From positions 1-55,147 of the forward strand of contig NZ_QQRS01000011.1 of assembly GCF_003428875.1 (NCBI RefSeq): a stretch of 55,147 nucleotides of DNA, read 5' to 3'. Positions 7,143 to 19,792 of the stretch are shown in pieces (within the stretch, counting starts at the first letter, position 1; every line of letters starts with the position of its first letter). Source of the DNA: Planomicrobium okeanokoites (lineage in GTDB: Bacteria > Bacillota > Bacilli > Bacillales_A > Planococcaceae). The notes beneath the pieces were generated by a model. The model did no database searches. It was not told the DNA's origin and saw only the letters and a list, made by a program, of their open reading frames with translations. The translations under genes and the position numbers were made by a program.

Positions 7143-7517
7143 TTAAACTAACTCGATGATAACGATTGGTGCGCCATCTCCGCGACGAGGCCCCATTTTC
7201 ATGATGCGCGTGTAGCCGCCTTGACGGTCAGCGTAACGTGGTGCAACATCATCAAACAATTTTTGCAAAGCAAAGATTGTGTTTTCGTTGCCTTCTTCGT
7301 CAGAAGTTGTTACTAGTTCACGGCGGATGTATGCTGCAGCTTTACGGCGAGCATGGATATCCCCACGTTTACCAAGAGTGATCATTTTTTCTACAGTCGA
7401 GCGCACTTCTTTCGCACGAGCTTCAGTCGTTTGAATGCGTTCGTGTACGATTAAGTCTGTAGTAAGGTCACGTAATAGTGCTTTACGTTGAGAACTTGTA
7501 CGTTGAAGCTTTCTCAT
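7143..7517 (-). CDS. rplQ: 50S ribosomal protein L17
   Basis: A 124-residue protein starting [20 protein letters not shown], the standard bacterial L17 N terminus, and ending in [11 protein letters not shown]17 lines the polypeptide exit tunnel region of the 50S subunit. It is the last gene of the S10-spc-alpha cluster, 45 bases after rpoA. The 3' UTR carries a UUCG hairpin and a terminator. Confidence 0.98.
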   Translation of the reverse strand: MRKLQRTSSQRKALLRDLTTDLIVHERIQTTEARAKEVRSTVEKMITLGKRGDIHARRKAAAYIRRELVTTSDEEGNENTIFALQKLFDDVAPRYADRQGGYTRIMKMGPRRGDGAPIVIIELV

Positions 7518-7562
7518 TGAAGTTTCCCTCCTTTGTTAAATAGTTCGGATCCGATTTTGGAC

Positions 7563-8507
7563 TCAGTCTTCTTTTCGAAGGCCCAATCCCAAATCTTCCA
7601 ACTTCACTTTGACTTCTTCAAGTGATTTGCGTCCAAGGTTGCGTACTTTCATCATGTCGTCTTCCGACTTGCTTGCCAGTTCGTGTACCGTGTTGATACC
7701 CGCACGTTTCAAGCAGTTGTAAGAACGGACTGAAAGATCAAGCTCTTCGATAGTCATCTCTAAGACTTTCTCTTTTTGGTCTTCTTCTTTTTCAACCATG
7801 ATTTCAGCAGTTTGTGCCTCATCCGTCAATCCTACGAAGATGTTCAAATGCTCAGTAAAGATTTTTGCTCCAAGCGCAATTGCCTCTTTCGGACCGATGC
7901 TGCCATCTGTCCAGACATCAAGAGAAAGTTTATCGAAATGCGCCAACTGGCCCACACGAGTATTTTCAACTTGGAAATTGACGCGAGAAACTGGAGTATA
8001 AATAGAGTCAATCGGGATAACGCCAATCGGAAGATCTTCACGTTTGTTCTGATCAGCACGAGCGTATCCACGGCCTCTGTTCGCATACATGCGCATACGT
8101 AAGTGACCGCCTTTAGCGATTGTTGCGATATATAGATCCGGATTCAGAATTTCTACATCACTGTCGTGAGTAATATCTGCAGCCGTAACCGTTCCATCAC
8201 CTTTTACATCAATTTCAATGACTTTTTCTTCGTCAGAGTAAATTTTCAGAGCCAGTTTCTTAATATTCAAGATGATTGATGCCACATCTTCTTCTACACC
8301 TTCGACAGTGGAGAATTCATGCAATACACCATCAATCTGAATCGAAGTAACAGCAGCGCCTGGTAAAGATGAAAGTAAGATTCGACGTAAGGAGTTTCCT
8401 AAAGTGGTTCCATATCCACGCTCAAGGGGTTCAATAACAAATTTGCCGAACTTGGCATTGCTATCGATCTCAACCGTTTCAATCTTTGGTTTTTCTATTT
8501 CGAGCAT
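7563..8507 (-). CDS. rpoA: RNA polymerase alpha subunit
   Basis: A 314-residue protein with the N-terminal assembly domain (about residues 1-225, with [14 protein letters not shown] near 41) and the C-terminal domain (about 245-310, with [16 protein letters not shown] and [10 protein letters not shown]) that binds UP elements and activators. The length equals that of B. subtilis RpoA. It lies in the conserved rpsM-rpsK-rpoA-rplQ order. The 129-base gap after rpsK shows no clear extra promoter. Confidence 0.98.
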   Translation of the reverse strand: MLEIEKPKIETVEIDSNAKFGKFVIEPLERGYGTTLGNSLRRILLSSLPGAAVTSIQIDGVLHEFSTVEGVEEDVASIILNIKKLALKIYSDEEKVIEIDVKGDGTVTAADITHDSDVEILNPDLYIATIAKGGHLRMRMYANRGRGYARADQNKREDLPIGVIPIDSIYTPVSRVNFQVENTRVGQLAHFDKLSLDVWTDGSIGPKEAIALGAKIFTEHLNIFVGLTDEAQTAEIMVEKEEDQKEKVLEMTIEELDLSVRSYNCLKRAGINTVHELASKSEDDMMKVRNLGRKSLEEVKVKLEDLGLGLRKED

Positions 8508-8636
8508 TCATTTTACCCTCCTTCAAAACGTCGGTGTTTTTCGTTAAACCAAGAATTCGATAGTCACAGACTTTCGCAACGATTCAGAACACATTCAGTA
8601 AGTCGTGATGTTCAAAAATCCTATTCAGATTAACGA

Positions 8637-9044
<408 letters not shown>

Positions 9045-9051
9045 TTACTGA

Positions 9052-9417
9052 TTATTTTTTCTTGTTCGCAACAGTTTTACGAGGACCTTTACGCGTACGC
9101 GCATTGTTCTTCGTATTTTGACCGCGTACAGGTAGTCCACGGCGGTGGCGGATACCTCGGAAGCTAGCAATTTCCATCAAGCGTTTGATGTTCATTGATA
9201 CTTCACGACGAAGGTCACCTTCAATTTTGTATTGATCCAATTGTTCACGGATATTGTTCAACTCATCTTCTGTAAGATCACGAACTCGTGTATCTTCAGA
9301 GATACCAGCAGCAGAAAGAACTTTCTGAGCAGTTGTTTTACCAACACCGAAAATGTAAGTTAATGAAATAACTACGCGTTTGTCGCGCGGAATGTCAACA
9401 CCAGCAATACGTGCCAT
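9052..9417 (-). CDS. rpsM: 30S ribosomal protein S13
   Basis: A 121-residue protein with the S13 N terminus [20 protein letters not shown], the [20 protein letters not shown] segment and a basic tail. S13 forms intersubunit bridges with the 50S head region and contacts P-site tRNA. It follows rpmJ by 24 bases in the usual alpha-operon order. rpsD, which belongs to this operon in enterobacteria, is not here, as expected for Bacillales. Confidence 0.98.
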   Translation of the reverse strand: MARIAGVDIPRDKRVVISLTYIFGVGKTTAQKVLSAAGISEDTRVRDLTEDELNNIREQLDQYKIEGDLRREVSMNIKRLMEIASFRGIRHRRGLPVRGQNTKNNARTRKGPRKTVANKKK

Positions 9418-9441
9418 GTGTTCGATGCACCTCCTTCAATA

Positions 9442-9555
<114 letters not shown>

Positions 9556-9592
9556 CTAACCCAACCTCCTTAGTAGTCCGGAGTGCAAAAGA

Positions 9593-9811
9593 TTATTTAA
9601 AACGGTATGTGATACGACCGCGTGTTAAATCGTAAGGAGATAGTTCAACTGTAACTTTGTCTCCTGGTAGAATGCGGATAAAGTGCATGCGGATCTTGCC
9701 GGATACATGCGCAAGAATCGTATGGCCATTTTCCAATTCTACTTTAAACATCGCGTTAGGCAAAGTCTCAACGACTGTTCCTTCGATTTCAATTACATCG
9801 TCTTTCGCCAT
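9593..9811 (-). CDS. infA: Translation initiation factor IF-1
   Basis: A 72-residue OB-fold protein, starting [20 protein letters not shown] and ending [11 protein letters not shown], with the family's exact length. IF-1 occupies the A site during 30S initiation. The ATG has GGGAG at a good distance. It is the first gene after a 415-base gap that contains a promoter (-10 at 10061-10066) and a structured leader, so infA-rpmJ-rpsM-rpsK-rpoA-rplQ probably has its own transcript as well as read-through from secY-adk. Confidence 0.98.
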   Translation of the reverse strand: MAKDDVIEIEGTVVETLPNAMFKVELENGHTILAHVSGKIRMHFIRILPGDKVTVELSPYDLTRGRITYRFK

Positions 9812-10060
9812 CGACCCAGTCTCCCTTCTGTATACAAGTCAGCCCTCATCTTCAAACAGTAATTGCTGATTGAATAATTGATTTCTATTCATTCACCAGG
9901 ATTGCATGAGTGACATGTAAAAGACATCTTCCGAGTTCCGCTTCCCGCAATGAGCAGGTTGGGAAAGTCCGGTCAAGCCCTTCAGCCTCACGTATCCTCG
10001 AGCGCCCGGACTGCTTAGGATGAGTTCCAAACCCGTTACACAGATGCTTCCACGAAACCC
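9812..10060 (-). ncRNA. Structured leader of infA-rpmJ-rpsM (candidate regulatory RNA)
   Basis: About 245 nt of untranslated RNA follow a TATAAT box. Visible helices on the minus strand are a 7-bp AGTCCGG (10006-10012) with CCGGACT (9966-9972); CTCA-TCCT (10017-10024) with AGGA (9995-9998) and TGAG (9987-9990), with a four-base bulge; and the hairpin CCTGC(TCATT)GCGGG (9944-9958). The first two interleave, so they form either a pseudoknot or two exclusive folds. I do not recognise a known family. The E. coli alpha operon leader is also a pseudoknot, but that is only an analogy. Confidence 0.45.
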
Positions 10061-10089
10061 ATTATACTATTTCCAGTGCTGAATTGCAC
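10061..10089 (-). promoter_or_regulatory. Probable promoter for infA operon, with palindrome at the -35
   Basis: The minus strand has a perfect -10 TATAAT (10061-10066) 17 bases from a weak -35 GTGCAA (10084-10089). The -35 lies in an inverted repeat GTGC-AATTCA-GCAC (10077-10090), which could be an operator or chance. The -10 overlaps the stop codon of the small frame at 10062-10169. Confidence 0.6.
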
Positions 10090-10169
10090 GGTTCAGACCA
10101 GGTCTGCGCACATCTCGCACCGGCTTTCATATAATAAGCATCAAGCTTTTGCAGCTCTCGAAAATTCAT
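10062..10169 (-). CDS. Possible 35-residue small protein in the map slot
   Basis: An ATG with AAGGAG ten bases upstream (and GGAG closer) opens a 35-codon frame, MNFRELQKLDAYYMKAGARC and 15 more residues. It lies directly after adk, where methionine aminopeptidase is usually encoded. The segment REL...MKAGARCAQTW faintly recalls the start of Map (REL..MREAGRIVA), so it could be a decayed remnant, but the match is short. Its start lies between a GCACCGG/CCGGTGC inverted repeat (10117-10123, 10174-10180). Translation is not established and it may not be a gene. Confidence 0.25.
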   Translation of the reverse strand: MNFRELQKLDAYYMKAGARCAQTWSEPCNSALEIV

Positions 10170-10226
10170 ATCTCCGGTGCTCCTTAAAGCCGCATGGAGG
10201 CAACTAACTGCGCCCGGCGCCGGGGA

Positions 10227-10940
<714 letters not shown>

Positions 10941-12236
10941 TTATTTCATAAAGCCTTTATAATGACGTTTTACAAGCTGCGATTCCAATTGTTTCATTGT
11001 CTCAAGTGCTACCCCTACTACGATCAATAGGCTGGTACCACCGATTTGCGCTGATTGGGGCAAGCCCGCAACGTTAATGAAGAAAATCGGCAGAACAGAA
11101 ATGACTGCAAGGAAGATAGCGCCGACAAATGTCAGTCGGTAAAGCACGCTTGTTAAATAATCCTGTGTATTTTTACCCGGCCGGATTCCCGGGATGTATG
11201 CACCTTGCTTTTTCAAGTTATCCGATACGTTCTCAGGATTAACCTGAATGAATGCGTAGAAATACGTGAATGCAATAATCAGAGCGACATAAATGATCAT
11301 GCCGACAGGCTGAGTATAGTCAAACGTATTTTGTACAGCATCCGTAAACGCATTGGCTCCAAAGAAAGAAGCAATGGTTTGAGGCGTGATGATAAACGCT
11401 ACTGCAAAGATTACCGGGATAACTCCGGCCGCGTTCACTTTCAAAGGTAAATGCGTTTGCTGCCCACTTGTCGTCTGGCCGCGGCCAGCAACGCGTTTAG
11501 CATACTGAATCGGAATTTTGCGCAGCGCCTGCTGAACATAAATCACCAAAACCGTAATGGCAACAACTGCTAATGCAAGCAACGCCATGATAGCGATATT
11601 GATCGGAAGCTGATCGCCAGCTCCTTGGATCTGCTGTGCATATAATTGGTTAATTGCACCTGGTACTGCAGCGACAATCCCTGCGAAGATGATAATCGAA
11701 ATACCGTTCCCCACACCTTTTGCCGTAATCTGCTCACCAAGCCACAGTAGAAACGCCGTACCACCAGTCAAAACAATCGCAATAACAATATAAGTTGAAA
11801 TTGTATCGTTTTGAATCAAAGTTCCTCCATACATTTGGTTAAAGCCATAAGACATACCAATTGCCTGGATGAAAGCAAGTACGATTGTGAAGTAGCGAGT
11901 GAATTGAGCAAGTTTCCGTCTTCCGACTTCCCCTTGTTTCGCCCACTCAGCAAATTTCGGTACAACATCCATCTGCAATAATTGCACGATGATCGATGCT
12001 GTAATGTATGGCATGATCCCCATTGCTAAAATCGAAAAGTTAGCAAGGGCGCCTCCACCGAAAGTATTTAAGAATCCGATCAGACCCATCTGATCAGTAG
12101 CCTGCAAAACTGAAGCGTCGACATTCGGCACCGGAACAAAAGTACCGATACGGAAGATGACGAGCATCAATAATGTAAAGATGATTTTATTTCGAATATC
12201 AGTCACGCGCATAAAATTTGAGATTGTCTGAAACAT
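10941..12236 (-). CDS. secY: Preprotein translocase channel subunit SecY
   Basis: A 431-residue membrane protein with ten hydrophobic segments and the SecY signatures PYITASIIVQLLQMD (about residues 75-89) and GIGNG-like GKGVGNGISIIIFAG (about 172-186). It forms the SecYEG channel; secE is encoded at 39409-39594. The start overlaps the rplO stop by one base, and the order rplO-secY-adk is conserved. SecY length is normal for Bacillales. Confidence 0.98.
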   Translation of the reverse strand: MFQTISNFMRVTDIRNKIIFTLLMLVIFRIGTFVPVPNVDASVLQATDQMGLIGFLNTFGGGALANFSILAMGIMPYITASIIVQLLQMDVVPKFAEWAKQGEVGRRKLAQFTRYFTIVLAFIQAIGMSYGFNQMYGGTLIQNDTISTYIVIAIVLTGGTAFLLWLGEQITAKGVGNGISIIIFAGIVAAVPGAINQLYAQQIQGAGDQLPINIAIMALLALAVVAITVLVIYVQQALRKIPIQYAKRVAGRGQTTSGQQTHLPLKVNAAGVIPVIFAVAFIITPQTIASFFGANAFTDAVQNTFDYTQPVGMIIYVALIIAFTYFYAFIQVNPENVSDNLKKQGAYIPGIRPGKNTQDYLTSVLYRLTFVGAIFLAVISVLPIFFINVAGLPQSAQIGGTSLLIVVGVALETMKQLESQLVKRHYKGFMK

Positions 12237-12676
12237 TAAAGCACCTCTGCTTGTCCACCGGCAGCTTCTATCGCTTCTTTAGCTGATCCAGAGAATTTGT
12301 GAGCTTTAACATTCAGTTTCTTTTCTAAACTACCGTTACCAAGGATCTTGATTCCAGATCTTTCGTTGCTGACAACACCAGATTCAATTAGCAATGCAGG
12401 TGTAATTTCTGTGCCTTCATCGAAACGGTTCAATACATCCAAGTTCACGACTGCATAATCTTTACGGTTGATGTTAGTGAATCCACGTTTTGGCAAACGA
12501 CGGAATAATGGGTTTTGGCCACCTTCGAATCCAGGACGGACACCGCCGCCTGAACGAGCGTTTTGACCTTTATGACCTTTACCTGCTGTTTTACCAGTAC
12601 CCGAACCGATACCGCGTCCGATGCGCTTTCTTGAGCTGCGTGAACCTTCTGCTGGTTTTAATTCATGAAGTTTCAT
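12236..12676 (-). CDS. rplO: 50S ribosomal protein L15
   Basis: A 146-residue protein with the L15 N terminus [20 protein letters not shown], the glycine/arginine-rich [15 protein letters not shown] segment and a compact C-terminal fold. It is part of the spc operon between rpmD and secY, overlapping secY by one base, which suggests translational coupling. Confidence 0.98.
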   Translation of the reverse strand: MKLHELKPAEGSRSSRKRIGRGIGSGTGKTAGKGHKGQNARSGGGVRPGFEGGQNPLFRRLPKRGFTNINRKDYAVVNLDVLNRFDEGTEITPALLIESGVVSNERSGIKILGNGSLEKKLNVKAHKFSGSAKEAIEAAGGQAEVL

Positions 12677-12709
12677 TTAGTTGGCACCTCCTTCTATAGA
12701 AATCAGGGA

Positions 12710-12892
12710 TTAAACTTCTTTAATAGTAACTAAGTGAGCGACTTTATCAAGCATACCGCGGATAGCGGCATTGTCTTGGTGCTCGACTGTTTGATGCATT
12801 TTGCGTAAACCAAGTGACTGGACAGTTTTGCGTTGTGCCGGTTTAGAACCGATCACAGACTTTGTGAGGGTAATTTCTAGTTTAGTAGCCAT
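12710..12892 (-). CDS. rpmD: 50S ribosomal protein L30
   Basis: A 60-residue bacterial L30 ([20 protein letters not shown], then [20 protein letters not shown]). The spacer of 14 bases after rpsE and the order rpsE-rpmD-rplO are the family standard. Confidence 0.97.
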   Translation of the reverse strand: MATKLEITLTKSVIGSKPAQRKTVQSLGLRKMHQTVEHQDNAAIRGMLDKVAHLVTIKEV

Positions 12893-12906
12893 GTAATTTT
12901 CCCTCC

Positions 12907-13407
12907 TTATCCTAATAGCTCTTCTGTAGTTTTACCGCGAAGTTTTGCAACTTCATCAGCACTTTTCAGTTGAGTCAAACCGTTGATTGTTGCACGCACC
13001 ATGTTGATTGGTGTGTTAGAGCCAAGAGATTTAGACAAAATATCCTGTACTCCTGCAAGCTCAAGTACCGCACGGACTGGTCCGCCGGCAATAACTCCTG
13101 TACCAGGTGAAGCAGGTTTGATAAGGATTTGGCCTGCGCCAAAACGTCCTGTTACTAGGTGTGGAGTTGTACCTTTAACCATAGGTACTTCGATCAGGTT
13201 TTTCTTCGCATCTTCAATAGCTTTACGGATTGCATCTGGAACTTCTTGTGCTTTCCCAGTACCAAAACCGACTTTACCATTTTTGTCGCCTACAACAACT
13301 AATGCGGAGAAACGGAAACGACGTCCACCTTTTACAACTTTCGCTACGCGGTTAATCGTAACTACGCGTTCTTCAAGTTCAAGTTTGTTTGGATCAATAC
13401 GACGCAT
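12907..13407 (-). CDS. rpsE: 30S ribosomal protein S5
   Basis: A 166-residue protein with an N-terminal double-stranded RNA-binding S5 domain ([18 protein letters not shown], about 25-42) and a C-terminal S5 domain with the conserved [18 protein letters not shown]5 affects translational accuracy and is a classical site of spectinomycin resistance. The loop VVKGGRRF looks wild type (no change seen around the Lys-Gly-Gly-Arg residues). Confidence 0.98.
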   Translation of the reverse strand: MRRIDPNKLELEERVVTINRVAKVVKGGRRFRFSALVVVGDKNGKVGFGTGKAQEVPDAIRKAIEDAKKNLIEVPMVKGTTPHLVTGRFGAGQILIKPASPGTGVIAGGPVRAVLELAGVQDILSKSLGSNTPINMVRATINGLTQLKSADEVAKLRGKTTEELLG

Positions 13408-13427
13408 GAAATGTGTCCCTCCTTCTT

Positions 13428-13790
13428 TTAAAATTCTAAACCATTTTCACGTGCTGCTTCTGCTAGAGCTTTAACACGTCCGTGATATAAATAACCACCG
13501 CGGTCAAAAACAACCGATTTCAAGCCTTTTTCAGTAGCTTTTTTCGCAATTGTTTCGCCGACTTTAGTTGCTGCTTCAACGTTGCCAGTTACATCTCCGG
13601 AAAAATCTTTATCCATTGAAGATGCGCTTGCAAGTGTTACACCGTTTGTATCGTCGATCAATTGAGCGTAAATGTATTTATTCGAACGGAATACGTTCAA
13701 ACGCGGACGTTCTGTCGTACCCGTAATTTTTGAACGTACACGTGCATGACGCTTTTTACGAGATGCATTTTTATCGAGTTTCGTAATCAC
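13428..13790 (-). CDS. rplR: 50S ribosomal protein L18
   Basis: A 120-residue 5S-rRNA-binding protein with [20 protein letters not shown] and the C-terminal [15 protein letters not shown], both typical. I chose the GTG at 13790 because AAAGGAG lies eight bases upstream and the B. subtilis protein begins with the equivalent MITK; an in-frame GTG three codons earlier at 13799 overlaps the ribosome binding site spacer. It lies between rplF and rpsE. Confidence 0.96.
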   Translation of the reverse strand: MITKLDKNASRKKRHARVRSKITGTTERPRLNVFRSNKYIYAQLIDDTNGVTLASASSMDKDFSGDVTGNVEAATKVGETIAKKATEKGLKSVVFDRGGYLYHGRVKALAEAARENGLEF

Positions 13791-13823
13791 TGAGGTCACT
13801 CCTTTCAGCCTGCCTAAGCAGCA

Positions 13824-14363
13824 TTATTTACCTGTTTTACCTTCTTTGCGACGAACTGCTTCGCCTTCGTAACGGATCCCTTTGCCTTTATACGGCTCTG
13901 GCGGACGCGTAGCGCGGATGTTTGAAGCAAGAGCTCCAACACGTTCTTTGTTGATGCCTTTTACGACAACTTTTGTGTTTCCTTCGACTTCAACTTCAAC
14001 GCCCTCTTCCGGAGTGAATTCAACCGGGTGAGAGTAACCTACGTTAAGAACCAATTTCTTGCCTTGCAATTGAGCACGGTACCCGACACCCACTAGTTCA
14101 AGTCTGCGCTCGAAACCTTGTGAAACGCCTGTAACCATGTTCGCTAGCAATGCACGGCTTGTTCCGTGGTTTGTGCGGTGGTCTTTAGAGTCGGAAGGAC
14201 GTGTCAAAGTCAACACGTTATCTTCTAGAGAAATAGTGATATCTTGGTTAAATGCGCGAGTCAACTCGCCTTTAGGACCTTTAACTGTTACTTCGTTCTT
14301 GTCGCCAAGAGTGATCGTAACGTCAGAAGGTACCTCGATTGGTTTTTTACCTACACGTGACAT
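13824..14363 (-). CDS. rplF: 50S ribosomal protein L6
   Basis: A 179-residue protein made of two related L6 domains, starting [17 protein letters not shown] and ending with the signature [16 protein letters not shown] and a Lys/Arg tail. It sits near the factor-binding site of the 50S subunit. Gene order rpsH-rplF-rplR is standard. Confidence 0.98.
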   Translation of the reverse strand: MSRVGKKPIEVPSDVTITLGDKNEVTVKGPKGELTRAFNQDITISLEDNVLTLTRPSDSKDHRTNHGTSRALLANMVTGVSQGFERRLELVGVGYRAQLQGKKLVLNVGYSHPVEFTPEEGVEVEVEGNTKVVVKGINKERVGALASNIRATRPPEPYKGKGIRYEGEAVRRKEGKTGK

Positions 14364-14393
14364 TTCTTTGCACCTCCATTCGTTTGTTGCTTA

Positions 14394-14792
14394 TTACCAA
14401 ACGTATGCTATGATTTCTCCGCCGATTTGTTTCGCGCGGGCTTCTTTATCAGTTACCAAACCTTGTGATGTCGATACTAAAGCGATTCCTAGACCGTTTA
14501 GTACGCGTGGCACCTCGTCAGTTTTAGCGTAAACACGTAGTCCTGGTTTTGAAATACGTTTCAATCCAGTAATAACGCGTTCGTTGTTAGCTCCGTATTT
14601 CAAGAAAATCCGGATCATGCCTTGCTTGTCATCTTCAACATATTCAACGTCACGAACGAAACCTTCACGCTTAAGAATTTCAGCGATGTCTTTTTTCACA
14701 TTAGAAGCCGGAAGCTCCAATTTTTCGTGACGAACCATATTCGCATTACGAATGCGTGTCAGCATATCTGCAATCGGATCAGTCATTGTCAT
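14394..14792 (-). CDS. rpsH: 30S ribosomal protein S8
   Basis: A 132-residue protein with [16 protein letters not shown] at the N terminus and [20 protein letters not shown] near the C terminus. S8 is a primary 16S rRNA-binding assembly protein and in E. coli is the spc operon repressor. A second ATG two codons in is an alternative start. Confidence 0.98.
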   Translation of the reverse strand: MTMTDPIADMLTRIRNANMVRHEKLELPASNVKKDIAEILKREGFVRDVEYVEDDKQGMIRIFLKYGANNERVITGLKRISKPGLRVYAKTDEVPRVLNGLGIALVSTSQGLVTDKEARAKQIGGEIIAYVW

Positions 14793-14821
14793 TACATTTA
14801 CCTCCTTCCCAAATTAGGGGA

Positions 14822-15566
<745 letters not shown>

Positions 15567-15593
15567 GTGTGTACCTCCCTTCATTCAAGAGTT

Positions 15594-15905
15594 TTAGTTA
15601 TCTAATTTGTCACCGGATTTTTTTGCAACACGAACTTTTTTACCATCTTCAACCTTGTATCCAACACGAGTCGGCTCGCCTGATTTAGGGTCAAGCAACA
15701 TTACGTTTGAAACGTGGATAGCTGCTTCCTGGCTGACAATTCCGCCTTGCGGGCTTGCCTGGTTCGGTTTTGTGTGTTTTTTGATGATATTGATACCTTC
15801 AACGATCACACGGTCTTTTTTAGGTAGAGCAGTCAAGACAACGCCTGTTTTGCCTTTGTCTTTTCCTGAGATCACCTTAACTTTGTCACCTTTTTTAACA
15901 TGCAT
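15594..15905 (-). CDS. rplX: 50S ribosomal protein L24
   Basis: A 103-residue protein with the N-terminal KOW motif ([20 protein letters not shown], residues 2-21). L24 initiates 50S assembly near the tunnel exit. It lies between rplN and rplE, with AGGAGG before the ATG. Confidence 0.98.
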   Translation of the reverse strand: MHVKKGDKVKVISGKDKGKTGVVLTALPKKDRVIVEGINIIKKHTKPNQASPQGGIVSQEAAIHVSNVMLLDPKSGEPTRVGYKVEDGKKVRVAKKSGDKLDN

Positions 15906-15940
15906 TCTGTCGCACCTCCTTGGTATAACACATTGATTTA

Positions 15941-16309
<369 letters not shown>

Positions 16310-16356
16310 TTAGGTAACCTCCCTCCGGAATTTCTTAAGTTCCGAAATTATTTAAA

Positions 16357-16620
16357 TTAAATGATAACCGCTTTTTCTACCACTTCTACTAAACGGAAAC
16401 GTTTTGTAGCTGATAGTGGGCGAGTTTCCATGATGCGAACGATATCGCCGATTTTAGCTTCGTTTTGCTCATCATGAGCTTTATATTTCTTCGAGTATTT
16501 TACACGTTTGCCGTAAAATGCATGCTTCTTTTGAGTTTCAACCATTACTGTAACGGTTTTGTCCATTTTGTCAGACACAACACGGCCTGTGTATACTTTG
16601 CGTTGATTACGCTCAGTCAT
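16357..16620 (-). CDS. rpsQ: 30S ribosomal protein S17
   Basis: An 87-residue OB-fold protein ([20 protein letters not shown] and [20 protein letters not shown]). It is a primary 16S rRNA binder. It follows rpmC by 24 bases. Confidence 0.98.
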   Translation of the reverse strand: MTERNQRKVYTGRVVSDKMDKTVTVMVETQKKHAFYGKRVKYSKKYKAHDEQNEAKIGDIVRIMETRPLSATKRFRLVEVVEKAVII

Positions 16621-16644
16621 ACTAGCAAACCTCCTCTCGATTTA

Positions 16645-17269
<625 letters not shown>

Positions 17270-17270
17270 A

Positions 17271-17927
17271 TTATTTGCCTCCTTCCTCAGATTTCTTCTT
17301 AGTTGGAAGGACTTCACCGCGGTAGATCCATACTTTTACGCCAAGTTTGCCGTAAGTTGTGTCAGCTTCAGCATGTGCATAATCGATATCGGCACGAAGC
17401 GTATGGAGCGGAACAGTACCTTCACTGTAGTGTTCAGCACGCGCAATGTCAGCGCCGCCTAGACGTCCAGATACTTGAGTTTTGATCCCTTTAGCGCCAG
17501 AACGCATAGTGCGCTGGATTGCTTGTTTTTGTGCACGACGGAAAGACACACGGTTTTCCAATTGACGTGCAACACTTTCAGCAACTAGTCTCGCATCAAG
17601 GTCAGCTCGTTTGATTTCAATGATGTTAATGTGTACACGCTTGCCAGTCATTGTATTAAGCTGCTTGCGAAGTACTTCTACTTCAGAACCACCTTTACCA
17701 ATTACCATTCCTGGTTTCGCAGTGTGAATTGTTACGTTTACACGGTTTGCAGCGCGTTCAATTTCGATTTTGGAAACTGAAGCTTCTTTCAAACGTGCTT
17801 CGATGTATTCACGGATCTTAATATCTTCGTGAAGAAGTGTCGCATAGTCTTTCTCAGCGTACCATTTTGACTCCCAGTCACGAATGATTCCGATACGCAT
17901 ACCTATTGGATGTATTTTTTGTCCCAC
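17271..17927 (-). CDS. rpsC: 30S ribosomal protein S3
   Basis: A 218-residue protein with an N-terminal KH domain ([18 protein letters not shown], GxxG at about 82-85) and a C-terminal S3 domain ([20 protein letters not shown]). It lies at the mRNA entry tunnel with S4 and S5 and has helicase-related roles. The spacing of three bases after rplV suggests coupled translation. Confidence 0.98.
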   Translation of the reverse strand: MGQKIHPIGMRIGIIRDWESKWYAEKDYATLLHEDIKIREYIEARLKEASVSKIEIERAANRVNVTIHTAKPGMVIGKGGSEVEVLRKQLNTMTGKRVHINIIEIKRADLDARLVAESVARQLENRVSFRRAQKQAIQRTMRSGAKGIKTQVSGRLGGADIARAEHYSEGTVPLHTLRADIDYAHAEADTTYGKLGVKVWIYRGEVLPTKKKSEEGGK

Positions 17928-17930
17928 GAA

Positions 17931-18272
17931 TTATCCCTCCTTCTTCTCAGATACCACTAATGTGATGTGGCTTGTACGTTTATTAATTGCGCTTGCACGT
18001 CCCATTGCTCTTGGACGGAAACGTTTCAATGTTGGACCTTCGTCAACGAATACTTCACTGACAACCAGGTTGTTCAGATCCATTTCGTAGTTGTGTTCAG
18101 CGTTTGCAGCTGCAGATTTCAACAATTTCTCAATAACGATCGATGATGATTTTTGAGTATGTTGTAAAATCGCAACAGCTTCGCCAATTTGCTTGCCTCG
18201 GATTAAATCTACTACTAAACGGACTTTACGAGGAGCAATACGTACTGTTCTAGCGACAGCTTTTGCTTGCAT
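17931..18272 (-). CDS. rplV: 50S ribosomal protein L22
   Basis: A 113-residue protein with [20 protein letters not shown] and the tunnel-loop segment near [18 protein letters not shown]. The tunnel loop is a known site of macrolide-resistance changes; nothing unusual stands out here. Confidence 0.98.
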   Translation of the reverse strand: MQAKAVARTVRIAPRKVRLVVDLIRGKQIGEAVAILQHTQKSSSIVIEKLLKSAAANAEHNYEMDLNNLVVSEVFVDEGPTLKRFRPRAMGRASAINKRTSHITLVVSEKKEG

Positions 18273-18291
18273 GGGGAAATCCTCCTCTCAA

Positions 18292-18570
18292 TTAACGTCT
18301 TGTTTTCTTGTCATCTGCGCCATGACTAGCATATTTGCGTGTTGGTGCAAATTCTCCTAGTTTATGGCCGACCATGTCTTCAGTCACGTAAACAGGAATG
18401 TGTTTGTGACCATCGTATACTGCGATTGTTTGTCCGATGAATGTCGGGAAAATTGTAGAACGGCGAGACCAAGTTTTGATCACTTGTTTTTTCTCAGAGT
18501 CCTTTTGTGCATCAACTTTCTTCAAAAGATGATCATCAGCAAAAGGTCCTTTTTTCAAGCTGCGGCCCAT
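18292..18570 (-). CDS. rpsS: 30S ribosomal protein S19
   Basis: A 92-residue protein with [19 protein letters not shown] and the conserved [19 protein letters not shown] and [11 protein letters not shown]. It forms the S13-S19 head complex. Its order between rplB and rplV is standard. Confidence 0.98.
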   Translation of the reverse strand: MGRSLKKGPFADDHLLKKVDAQKDSEKKQVIKTWSRRSTIFPTFIGQTIAVYDGHKHIPVYVTEDMVGHKLGEFAPTRKYASHGADDKKTRR

Positions 18571-18630
18571 TTGGGATCCTCCCTTCGTGATTGCACCACG
18601 GTTCTTTCAGCGAACCGCAGCGAAATCAAA

Positions 18631-19461
18631 TTATTTTTTACGACGACGAACGATAAATTTATCGGATTTATTCGTTTTCTTACGTGTTTTGTATCCAAGA
18701 GTCGGTTTGCCCCATGGAGACATTGGTGATTTACGTCCGATTGGCGAACGTCCTTCACCACCACCGTGTGGGTGATCGTTAGGGTTCATTACAGATCCGC
18801 GGACAGTTGGGCGATTGCCTTTCCAACGGTTACGTCCTGCTTTACCAATGTTAATCAATTCGTGCTGTTCATTTCCTACTGCACCGATTGTAGCGCGGCA
18901 AGTGGCAAGGATCATACGAACTTCGCCTGATTGCAGACGGACTGTAACGTATTTACCTTCTTTACCAAGAATTTGAGCAGAAGTTCCTGCAGAACGAACT
19001 AGTTGTCCGCCAGCACCTGGCTTCATTTCAATGTTGTGGATTGTAGAACCCATTGGGATGCCTGACAATGCCATAGCATTACCTGGTTTGAAATCCGCTT
19101 CAGGGCCTGACATGATTTGCGTTCCAACGCCTACTCCTTTAGGAGCAAGGATGTAACGTTTTTCTCCGTCAGCGTAATGGATCAATGCGATGTTCGCAGA
19201 ACGGTTAGGATCGTATTCGATCGTAGCAACGCGGCCTGGAATGCCATCTTTGTTACGTTTGAAATCGATGACACGGTATTGGCGTTTATGTCCACCACCG
19301 TGATGGCGTACAGTAATTTTACCTTGGTTGTTACGGCCGCCTTTACGCTTCGTTGGTTGCAAAAGCGATTTCTCAGGCTTGTTCGTTGTGATTTCTTCGA
19401 AATCCGAACTCGTCATGTTACGACGACCGTTAGTGGTAGGTTTATATTTTCTAATTCCCAC
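18631..19461 (-). CDS. rplB: 50S ribosomal protein L2
   Basis: A 276-residue protein with an N-terminal OB-like domain, a central SH3-like domain, and the catalytically important C-terminal stretch [21 protein letters not shown] ([20 protein letters not shown]). L2 lies at the peptidyl-transferase centre. Length and order are standard for the S10 operon. Confidence 0.98.
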   Translation of the reverse strand: MGIRKYKPTTNGRRNMTSSDFEEITTNKPEKSLLQPTKRKGGRNNQGKITVRHHGGGHKRQYRVIDFKRNKDGIPGRVATIEYDPNRSANIALIHYADGEKRYILAPKGVGVGTQIMSGPEADFKPGNAMALSGIPMGSTIHNIEMKPGAGGQLVRSAGTSAQILGKEGKYVTVRLQSGEVRMILATCRATIGAVGNEQHELINIGKAGRNRWKGNRPTVRGSVMNPNDHPHGGGEGRSPIGRKSPMSPWGKPTLGYKTRKKTNKSDKFIVRRRKK

Positions 19462-19507
19462 GTTGTTTCCCTCCTTCTTTAGTTAGTTCCTATCAGAACT
19501 TAGAGAA

Positions 19508-19792
19508 TTAAATCTCGAACAATTCGATTTCTTTTGAGTCAGCAGTCAATTTCACAATCGCTTTGCGGCGCTTGTTAGTGTAGCCTGCGTGTTTGCCCAT
19601 GCGCTTGAATTTACCTTTGTAGTTCATGATGTTGACTTTCTCAACTTTCACGCCAAAGATTTCTTGAACCGCTTGTTTAACTTGTGTTTTGTTTGCGCGA
19701 GTGTCCACTTCGAAAGTGTACTTCTTATCTGCCATTACTTCAGAAGAACGCTCAGTAATGACCGGACGCTTTAGAATATCACGTGCTTCCAT
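19508..19792 (-). CDS. rplW: 50S ribosomal protein L23
   Basis: A 94-residue protein ([20 protein letters not shown], with [21 protein letters not shown]) that forms the trigger-factor and SRP docking site at the tunnel exit. Its start overlaps the rplD stop by one base. Confidence 0.98.
   Translation of the reverse strand: MEARDILKRPVITERSSEVMADKKYTFEVDTRANKTQVKQAVQEIFGVKVEKVNIMNYKGKFKRMGKHAGYTNKRRKAIVKLTADSKEIELFEI

Noticed and set aside
9950..9975. Plus-strand GGGAAAGTCC as part of an RNase P RNA
   Set aside because: It resembles the GAGGAAAGTCC block, but none of the other conserved RNase P regions is present on either strand, and the interval is too short.
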